From: Acidobacteriota bacterium
Lineage (GTDB): Bacteria > Acidobacteriota > Terriglobia > Bryobacterales > Bryobacteraceae
Assembly: GCA_016871135.1 (NCBI GenBank)
Contig: VFZQ01000432.1
Location: forward strand, 1 to 5,307
Length of the DNA: 5,307 nucleotides
Reading direction: 5' to 3'
The notes beneath the pieces are model-generated. The model made no database searches and had not been told where the DNA came from. It was given only the letters and a program-made list of their open reading frames with translations. Shown one piece after another: positions 1-5,307 of the stretch. The position numbers and the translations under genes are program-made. Each line of letters begins with the position of its first letter. Within the stretch, counting starts at the first letter, position 1.

Positions 1-2
1 CC

Positions 3-920
3 GATGGCAGCGTCATCGAATGCGGCGGCAAAGGCCAGGACACGCCGGGTTATGATCTGGTCGGCTTGCTGACGGGATCGGAAGGCACGATGGTGCTGGT
101 GACGAAGGTGATCCTCCGCTTGATGCGTCAGCCGGAGTTGGTGAAGACGACGTTGGCGATCTTCAATTCGGCCGATGACGCCGGGCGGACCGTTGCGGAG
201 ATCACAGCGCGGGCGATTACGCCCGTTGCCGTCGAGATGCTCGACGGCGTGATGCTGCGGATGGTGGAGGAGGCGACGCACGCGGGCTATCCGTTGGACG
301 CAGCCGCGGTGTTGTTGATCGAACTCGAAGGTTTGAAGGAAGCGGTCGAGGAACAGGTCGAGCAGGTTCGCGACGCCTGTATGGCTTGCGGCGCGCGCGA
401 GTTTCGAATCGCCAAAGACCAGGCGGAGCGCGACCTATTGTGGAAGGGTCGCAAGAACGCCTTCGGGGCGGTCGGCCGTCTGAGTCCGTTTTACTACGTG
501 CAGGATGGCGTTGTGCCGCGAACACGCATTGCCGAGACACTGCGCTACATCGCCGAGGTCAGTGAAAAGTACGGGCTGATCATCAGTAACATCTTTCACG
601 CCGGCGACGGCAACATGCACCCGATCATCCTGTTCGACGCGCGTAAGCCTGGCGAGTTGGATCGCGCGCAAAAGGCCGGAGAGGCGATTCTGTCGTTCTG
701 CGTATCGGTGGGCGGATCGATCACCGGTGAGCACGGCGTCGGCATGGAAAAGATGGAGCTGATGTCGGAGTTGTTTAACTCCGAAACGCTGGACATGATC
801 GGGCGCTTTAAGAACCTGTTCGATCCGACGTGCCTGCTGAATCCGGGCAAAGTGCTGCCGACGGGCCGCGGCTGTATGGAAATCCGGCAGAAGCCGCTGA
901 CGGCGGCGAATACCCTGTAG
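3..920 (+). CDS. glcD: FAD-linked oxidase, GlcD-like (glycolate/D-lactate oxidase subunit), 5'-truncated by window edge
   Basis: This is the C-terminal 305 residues of a flavin-dependent 2-hydroxy-acid oxidase of the GlcD / D-lactate dehydrogenase family, whose members oxidise glycolate, D-lactate or similar acids to the 2-oxo acid. The frame is open from the left edge, so the apparent TTG start at 66 is internal. Residues 16-29 of the visible part (GYDLVGLLTGSEGT) are the end of the FAD-binding PCMH-type domain. The rest is the FAD-oxidase C-terminal domain. HAGDGNMHP (597-623) supplies the two histidines, and GGSITGEHGVG (711-743) the glutamate, that bind a divalent metal in related enzymes. 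FDPTCLLNPGKVLP near the end is the family's closing motif. One oddity is TMVLVT after the SEG motif, where TLGIVT or similar is usual. E. coli GlcD has about 499 residues, so roughly the first 190 are missing here. No glcE or glcF follows, and any partners would have to lie upstream. Family is confident; the exact substrate is not. Confidence 0.9.
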   Translation, partial: DGSVIECGGKGQDTPGYDLVGLLTGSEGTMVLVTKVILRLMRQPELVKTTLAIFNSADDAGRTVAEITARAITPVAVEMLDGVMLRMVEEATHAGYPLDAAAVLLIELEGLKEAVEEQVEQVRDACMACGAREFRIAKDQAERDLLWKGRKNAFGAVGRLSPFYYVQDGVVPRTRIAETLRYIAEVSEKYGLIISNIFHAGDGNMHPIILFDARKPGELDRAQKAGEAILSFCVSVGGSITGEHGVGMEKMELMSELFNSETLDMIGRFKNLFDPTCLLNPGKVLPTGRGCMEIRQKPLTAANTL

Positions 921-926
921 ACCCGA

Positions 927-956
927 TTGACGAAGACTGGCGCAAGCGGATATCCT
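927..956 (+). promoter_or_regulatory. Candidate sigma70-type promoter of the TonB-dependent receptor gene
   Basis: TTGACG (927-932) matches the -35 consensus at 5 of 6 bases. TATCCT (951-956) matches the -10 consensus at 4 of 6. The spacer is 18 bases, within the normal range. Transcription would start near 962-965, giving a leader of about 30 bases before the ATG at 994. The site begins 7 bases after the oxidase stop codon, so the receptor gene can be expressed independently of the oxidase, although read-through is not excluded because no terminator is visible. It was found by eye and has not been tested. Confidence 0.5.
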
Positions 957-959
957 GTC

Positions 960-974
960 GAAATCTGAAATTTC
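960..974 (+). repeat. Short inverted repeat in the 5' leader (GAAAT-CTGAA-ATTTC)
   Basis: Two perfect 5-base arms (960-964 and 970-974) flank a 5-base centre. The right half also contains the 8-base palindrome GAAATTTC (967-974). The element lies at the predicted transcription start, in one of the few AT-rich patches of the window. It could be a small operator or a weak RNA hairpin, but a repeat this short can occur by chance. Confidence 0.3.
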
Positions 975-982
975 TGTTTCGC

Positions 983-986
983 GAGG
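983..986 (+). promoter_or_regulatory. Shine-Dalgarno site GAGG for the TonB-dependent receptor gene
   Basis: GAGG lies 7 bases before the ATG at 994, an ideal distance, and fixes that codon as the start. The start is also supported by the signal peptide that begins directly at it. The site lies inside the near-palindrome GCGAGGTCTCGC (981-992), in which the outer 4 bases could pair around a GGTC loop and partly hide the site. Confidence 0.65.
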
Positions 987-993
987 TCTCGCT

Positions 994-3900
994 ATGCTTC
1001 GTTTAGTTTTCCTGATCGTATCCTTGTTGGCCTACGGCCAGCAGTCGACCGGCGTGATTTCTGGACTCGTAACCGATTCACAAGACGCCGCCGCGCCGGG
1101 CGCAAAGGTCGAGGTTTTCCATGTGGAAACCGGCGCGACGTTTCGCACTGAGTCGAACGGGCAGGGTATCTATAACGCGCCCGGCATGGCCGTCGGCCGG
1201 TACGAGGTGCGGGCGGAGCGCGCTGGTTTTAAGCGAGCCGTGCGTTCCGGAATCACGCTGCAGGTGAATCAAACGGCGCAAGTGAATCTGGTACTCCAAG
1301 TGGGCCAGGTTGCCGAGACCATCGAAGTGAAGGGCGAGGCGTCGCTGGTCGATACCGGTTCGGCGACCGTTGGTACCGTTATCGACAATCGCCAAGTCCA
1401 ATCCCTGCCTTTGAATGGGCGCGGGGCACTGGCGTTGTCGCTGCTGACTCCGGGCGTGCTTTCGAACGCGGGACCGACCAACTCGGGCTTCGGCGATCGC
1501 GGCATCGCGCTTTCGTCGCTGTCGATTAACGGCTCACCCAATTCGATGAACGCGCAGATGCTCGATGGCAACAACAACATCTTGTCGTACGTCGGCGAGG
1601 CGGGAATTCCACCAGCGGTCGATGCCGTCGAGGAGTTCAAAGTACAGAGCGGAACGATGTCGGCCGAGTTCGGATTCACCGCGGGCGGCGCGATCAATCT
1701 TGTGACCAAGTCCGGGACCAACAGCTTCCGCGGTACGCTCTACGAGTTTCTCCGCAATGACAAGTTCGACGCGCGCAATGCATATGCGATTAACAAGTTG
1801 CCGTTCCGGTACAACCAATTCGGCGGCACAGCGGGAGGTGCGTTCATCAAGAACCGCACGTTTGGCTTCTACAACTACGAAGCGTACAAGATGCGCCGAT
1901 CGAACCCGCGCATCGCGACGGTTCCGCTGGAGGCTTGGCGCAACGGTGATTTCTCGACGCTCGCAAATGCCAACGGCGTGCGGCAAACCGTCTACGATCC
2001 GTTGACCACACGCACGAATCCGGCAGGCGCGGGCCTGGTACGTGAGATTTTTCCGGGCAATGTCGTACCGCGCAGCCGATTCGACCCCATTACGCCAAAG
2101 GTCCTGGCATTCTGGCCACTGCCGAATCGGACGCCGCTCAACCAGTTTACGCAGACGAATAACTTCCAGGACTCGTCGCGTTCGATCATCGATTGGAACC
2201 AGACGAACTGGAAGATCGATAATCGCTTTAGCGACCGCAATTCACTGTTTGTTCGATACACGCTGGCGCAACACGCGCCGTCGTCGAACTCATTCTTCCT
2301 CGAACCCACCGTCGGCTCCAACCGCTTCGACGATCAGACGAATCGCAACGCGGTCGTTAGCGACACCCACACTTTTTCGCCGACGCTGATCAACAGTCTG
2401 CGCGTGGGGATTATGCGCCAGAGCTTCGTATTTCAAGCGATCAACGCGGGCCAGAACTGGCCGTCGAAACTTGGATTACCTGCGATCGTACCGCAAGACC
2501 AAATGCCGGAAATTTCGTTTGGCTACGGCACAATCGGCGGCGGCGCGGCGGGCAATCGGGGCTCGTTGAACTGGGACATTCAGAACATGATGACCAAGAT
2601 CTGGGGCGCGCACTCGGTGAAGTTCGGCTACAACCATCGCATCCTGCAGGGTGGGAACCGGCAGGGCTCGGCGCTGAGTGGCAGCTTCGCGTTTGGCGGT
2701 TTGACGGGCAATCCGCAATCGCCTCCGGGGACGGGTTCGGACCTCGCGCAATTTCTAATGGGCGAAGTGAGCTCGGCGAATATCGACTTCATCATCGGCA
2801 ATTCGTGGCACGCTTACGCGGCGAGCTTCTTTGTGCAAGACGATTGGAAAGTATCGCGGCGGCTGAACCTTAACATCGGCTTGCGGTACGACTTTCAACA
2901 AAAGCCGTACGAGCGGCACAACGGCCAGATCAACTTCGATTTGAATCAGCGGGAGCCGATCACGGGGCTTCCCGGCGTAACGGTCTACGCTGGCCGCAAC
3001 GGCCAACCGCGATCGTTCTACAACGAGGATCACAACGACTTCGGCCCTCGTTTCGGCTTCGCTTACGACATCTTTGGCACGGGCAAAACCGTGCTGCGCG
3101 GTGGCTACGGGATTTTCTATCCGGCAATTTTCTATCGCGAATTTCTGGGGTCGACGCAGTTGTTTTCGACGACTCGAACCCCATACATCGGGCAAGGTCC
3201 GGGCCAGCGCTCGTTCCTGTTCAAGGATGGATTTCCGACCGCCCCGCTCCGCGCTCCGGGAGCGTCGGCGGGCCCAAGCGCTCTGCTCGGCCAAGGTGTC
3301 GCGATTCGCGAGAGTTTCCCCGCGACGCCGATGTCGCAGCAGTGGGACATGTCGCTCCAACAGCAGATCGGCAGCTGGCTGGTCGACGTGACTTACTCTG
3401 CAAACAAGGGCACTCATTTTGCTGCCAACGGCTACAACCTGAATCAGGTGAGGCCCGAGACGCGGCTCGAATTGGGGCTTCGCTTAAGCGATCCAGTGCC
3501 GAATCCGCTGGCGGGCAAGGTGCCGGGCGGCCTCGGCGCGGCAATGGTCACGCGCGAGCGCACACTGCAGCCCTATCCGCACTATAACGGAGTGTCGATT
3601 TCAAACCCGCGTTTCGGCAACTTCATGTCGCACTTGCTGTTGATCAACGTCAAACGCCGGTTTGATCGGGGATTGTTGGTCAACTTCTCCTTCACGGGCG
3701 GCAAGAAGATTTCGGACTCGACGACCGTCCCCGTCGACTTCGGGCCGGTTGAACAGACCAACGAAAACGGTTTCCAGGACGGCCTATACAATCGCCGCAA
3801 TGATCGGTCTGTCGACCCCGCCGACGTTTCCAAGCGTGGCGTCTTGACGTTGATCTACGAATTGCCGTTCGGTCCCGGGCGCAAGTTTGCAAACTCGAAT

Positions 3901-4374
3901 GGCGCGCTTGGCAAGGTAGTCGGCGGCTGGCAGTTGAATTTGATCAACGTTGCGCAGGCAGGCATTCCGTTGACGGTCCGCGGTGCGAGCAACTTTCAAG
4001 CCGACCGCCCGAATTCGACCGGCGTGAGCGCGAAGACCGACAACCCTACCGCCCGGCGCTGGTTCAATACCGATGTGTTTGTGAACCCGCCGATCTACAC
4101 TTTCGGCAACGTCGGCCGAACGATCCCCGATGTTCGCCACCCGGGTGCGTTCAACATCGATTTTTCGATGATCAAGGACACGCAGATCACAGAACGGATC
4201 AAGCTCCAGTTCCGCGCCGAGGCGTTTAACCTGACCAACAAAGTCAACCTTGGCCTGGTTAACGACACCTTCGCGCCAGGGCCTGATGGCCGGAATGCGA
4301 GCGCGGCGTTCGGAACGGCGAACTCGTCGCGTGACGCGCGCGTTGGGCAGTTGGCGCTGAAGCTCTATTTCTGA
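994..4374 (+). CDS. TonB-dependent receptor-like outer-membrane protein with carboxypeptidase-regulatory-like domain (Oar-like)
   Basis: This complete 1126-residue protein belongs to the large TonB-dependent, Oar-like transporter family typical of Acidobacteriota. A short signal peptide covers residues 1-15 (hydrophobic core LVFLIVSLLAY, likely cleavage AYG/QQ). Residues about 20-102 form a carboxypeptidase-regulatory-like beta-sandwich (ISGLVTDSQDAAAPGAKVEV, then YEVRAERAGFK). ETIEVKG (108-114) is a possible TonB box. The plug follows, with SLPLNGR at about 137-143, VEEFKVQSG at 212-220 and GGAINLVTKSGTNSFRG at 231-247. The remainder is a predicted beta-barrel, with FFVQDDWKV at 612-620, HNDFGPRFGFAYD from 680 and LRGGYGIFY at 701-709. 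The protein ends in VGQLALKLYF, a terminal-aromatic beta signal for BAM-dependent insertion. Length is normal and no frameshift is seen. The substrate cannot be read from the sequence; sugar polymers or oligomers are a guess from the family. It has its own candidate promoter, and its last 10 bases overlap the convergent DUF1835 gene. Confidence 0.93.
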   Translation: MLRLVFLIVSLLAYGQQSTGVISGLVTDSQDAAAPGAKVEVFHVETGATFRTESNGQGIYNAPGMAVGRYEVRAERAGFKRAVRSGITLQVNQTAQVNLVLQVGQVAETIEVKGEASLVDTGSATVGTVIDNRQVQSLPLNGRGALALSLLTPGVLSNAGPTNSGFGDRGIALSSLSINGSPNSMNAQMLDGNNNILSYVGEAGIPPAVDAVEEFKVQSGTMSAEFGFTAGGAINLVTKSGTNSFRGTLYEFLRNDKFDARNAYAINKLPFRYNQFGGTAGGAFIKNRTFGFYNYEAYKMRRSNPRIATVPLEAWRNGDFSTLANANGVRQTVYDPLTTRTNPAGAGLVREIFPGNVVPRSRFDPITPKVLAFWPLPNRTPLNQFTQTNNFQDSSRSIIDWNQTNWKIDNRFSDRNSLFVRYTLAQHAPSSNSFFLEPTVGSNRFDDQTNRNAVVSDTHTFSPTLINSLRVGIMRQSFVFQAINAGQNWPSKLGLPAIVPQDQMPEISFGYGTIGGGAAGNRGSLNWDIQNMMTKIWGAHSVKFGYNHRILQGGNRQGSALSGSFAFGGLTGNPQSPPGTGSDLAQFLMGEVSSANIDFIIGNSWHAYAASFFVQDDWKVSRRLNLNIGLRYDFQQKPYERHNGQINFDLNQREPITGLPGVTVYAGRNGQPRSFYNEDHNDFGPRFGFAYDIFGTGKTVLRGGYGIFYPAIFYREFLGSTQLFSTTRTPYIGQGPGQRSFLFKDGFPTAPLRAPGASAGPSALLGQGVAIRESFPATPMSQQWDMSLQQQIGSWLVDVTYSANKGTHFAANGYNLNQVRPETRLELGLRLSDPVPNPLAGKVPGGLGAAMVTRERTLQPYPHYNGVSISNPRFGNFMSHLLLINVKRRFDRGLLVNFSFTGGKKISDSTTVPVDFGPVEQTNENGFQDGLYNRRNDRSVDPADVSKRGVLTLIYELPFGPGRKFANSNGALGKVVGGWQLNLINVAQAGIPLTVRGASNFQADRPNSTGVSAKTDNPTARRWFNTDVFVNPPIYTFGNVGRTIPDVRHPGAFNIDFSMIKDTQITERIKLQFRAEAFNLTNKVNLGLVNDTFAPGPDGRNASAAFGTANSSRDARVGQLALKLYF

Positions 4375-5135
4375 AACCGTCGCCCGCCGACCCATCGCTC
4401 GCGCGGCGGCCGCTCGGTTACGCCGGTGCGCGCGTAGATGCCGTGACGATCAGACTCAACGATCGGCGCGAGTCCGTGGAGATAGGCGAAAAATGTCGTG
4501 TCGCCGAGAAAGGGACGCGCTTCAGTGGCTTGGTAGCGCTCGAAAAGATTGGCGGCGCTGTCAGGGAGAAGATCAAGGATCGTTCTTTCGATGCGGTTGA
4601 AGCCTCGTTCGTCCGGATAGTGCTCCAATAGGCGTTCGATCGCCACGCGTATATGGGGCAGCGCGCTGAGGTCGTATTCGAGAAGCGACTCGGCCGTACC
4701 CTCGGTGAACGCCTTCCACGCCGCGGCGGCGAGCGCGAATGCCTGTCGCTTCAGCGGCTTCTTGTCGACGGCGAGCGACGCCATTTGATCAAGTGTTAGC
4801 GTGCGCGGGATGTCAATGTAGAAGGCTGTTGTGATGTTTTCCGCGTGCAGGAAATCGAGAATCTGTAGGAGCTGTAATTGATCGTAGAGGTCGTCTTCGA
4901 ACCACAACCAGACGCTGTCGCGCTGCGCGAGCAGACGCATCTGCCGGTCGCGGGTTTCGAAGTCTTTCACAGGCACGCCGAGAAACGCGGCCCGGTTCAC
5001 GCTTTGTTGCTCAAGCGTGAGTCCAGGCAACACCGCGCCTTCGTGCAAGATATCGCGCCAAACGATCATCCTTGGTTCGCCGGCCCAACGCTGCAGAAGC
5101 GCCGCGACAGCATCCCCATTGGTGATGTGAACCAT
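4365..5135 (-). CDS. DUF1835 domain-containing protein of unknown function
   Basis: This complete 256-residue soluble protein has no signal peptide or membrane segment. The N-terminal third matches my recollection of the DUF1835 family: HITNGD at residues 3-8, VWRDILHEG at 25-33, RAAFL at 48-52 and WFEDDLYDQLQL at 78-89. A middle region follows (residues about 118-170), rich in Ala and Leu and probably helical. Near the C-terminus, NRIERTILDLL followed by a segment with ARPFLGDTTFF resembles the small helix-turn-helix-like module often found at the end of these proteins. No catalytic role is established for the family that I can name, so none is assigned. The ATG at 5133-5135 directly follows the TAA of the upstream minus-strand gene (5136-5138), and I see no clear Shine-Dalgarno sequence, so translational coupling is likely. 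The TAG stop at 4365-4367 lies inside the last codons of the convergent receptor gene. The family call is from memory of motifs, without a search. Confidence 0.8.
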   Translation of the reverse strand: MVHITNGDAVAALLQRWAGEPRMIVWRDILHEGAVLPGLTLEQQSVNRAAFLGVPVKDFETRDRQMRLLAQRDSVWLWFEDDLYDQLQLLQILDFLHAENITTAFYIDIPRTLTLDQMASLAVDKKPLKRQAFALAAAAWKAFTEGTAESLLEYDLSALPHIRVAIERLLEHYPDERGFNRIERTILDLLPDSAANLFERYQATEARPFLGDTTFFAYLHGLAPIVESDRHGIYARTGVTERPPRERWVGGRRFQK

Positions 5136-5306
5136 TTACTGGGCGGATTCGAGGGCGAGTTGGCGCTGCTTCTGCCACGCTATGCGCTGCTGATAGTCGA
5201 ACCAGAACTTCGAAAACGCGGCCCAGTAATAACCGCCGACAAACAGCGAAAGGAAGGGCAGGGCCAGGAAGTTGTAGCTCTCAATGGCGTACACCATCAT
5301 CAGGAC
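5136..5306 (-). CDS. C-terminal fragment of a membrane protein, 5' end outside the window
   Basis: Reading the minus strand from the right edge gives 56 codons open to the edge and a TAA at 5136-5138. The fragment starts with a hydrophobic stretch (VLMMVYAIES) that may be the end of one membrane helix. A clear helix follows, YNFLALPFLSLFVGGYYW at about residues 11-28. The tail is aromatic and then basic and polar (FWFDYQQRIAWQKQRQ, ending LALESAQ) and is probably cytoplasmic. The motif YNFLALPFL followed by a glycine-rich aromatic run recalls the last membrane helix of some large processive glycosyltransferases and other polytopic proteins, but this is a weak impression and no function is assigned. 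The gene abuts the DUF1835 gene without a gap, pointing to an operon. The frame is credible because it stays open to the edge, ends exactly at the next start codon and encodes a proper membrane segment. Confidence 0.7.
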   Translation of the reverse strand, partial: VLMMVYAIESYNFLALPFLSLFVGGYYWAAFSKFWFDYQQRIAWQKQRQLALESAQ

Positions 5307-5307
5307 G

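Noticed and set aside
217..540. Minus-strand open frame opposite the oxidase gene
   Set aside because: The product is extremely rich in Arg, Pro and Ser with no domain, and the plus strand encodes a well-conserved enzyme there.
2755..3417. Long minus-strand open frame (220 codons) opposite the receptor gene
   Set aside because: It lies wholly inside the strongly supported receptor gene. Its translation is Arg/Val/Ala-rich low-information sequence with no recognisable domain, as expected of an antisense shadow in GC-rich DNA.
3784..4395. Minus-strand open frame (203 codons) spanning the end of the receptor gene
   Set aside because: It overlaps both the receptor and the 3' part of the DUF1835 gene in another frame. 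Its composition is Arg/Val-rich and no motif is visible, so it is treated as a shadow.
4401..4425. GC-rich palindromic patch (GCGGCCGC at 4406-4413) just after the receptor stop, considered as a terminator
   Set aside because: It has no loop of suitable size and no T-run after it, and it is coding sequence for the Arg-rich C-terminus of the DUF1835 protein.
4443..4631. Small plus-strand open frame of 62 codons
   Set aside because: It is antisense to the DUF1835 gene, has no good ribosome-binding site and encodes no recognisable protein.

Overview
The window (about 60% GC by eye) looks like chromosomal DNA of an Acidobacteriota member, most likely of the Solibacter/Bryobacter type. The main reason is the large gene in the middle. 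It encodes a TonB-dependent, Oar-like outer-membrane protein of about 1,100 residues with an N-terminal carboxypeptidase-regulatory-like domain, a family greatly expanded in those bacteria. The DUF1835-type gene downstream also fits such a genome. The taxonomic call is an inference from protein style, not from a marker gene.

Layout. Positions 3-920 (+) hold the C-terminal part of a GlcD-type FAD-linked oxidase whose start lies before the window. A 73-base gap follows (921-993). It contains a good sigma70-like promoter candidate, a small AT-rich inverted repeat and a GAGG ribosome-binding site. Positions 994-4374 (+) encode the complete TonB-dependent receptor-like protein. Its 3' end overlaps by 10 bases, tail to tail, with a complete minus-strand gene (4365-5135) for a soluble DUF1835-family protein of unknown function. 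The stop codon of a further minus-strand gene (5136-5306 visible) directly abuts the start of the DUF1835 gene (TAA-ATG). It encodes the C-terminal end of a membrane protein, and the two probably form one transcript that enters from the right.

Function. The oxidase probably oxidises glycolate, D-lactate or a similar 2-hydroxy acid in the cytoplasm. The receptor sits in the outer membrane and probably imports an unknown, possibly carbohydrate-derived, substrate. A functional link between the two is not shown: the receptor appears to have its own promoter, and no glcE or glcF partner follows the oxidase. Coding density is very high. I saw no RNA gene, mobile element, CRISPR array or clear intrinsic terminator. 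I did not find a convincing undescribed system; the least understood item is the coupled membrane-protein/DUF1835 pair at the right end.
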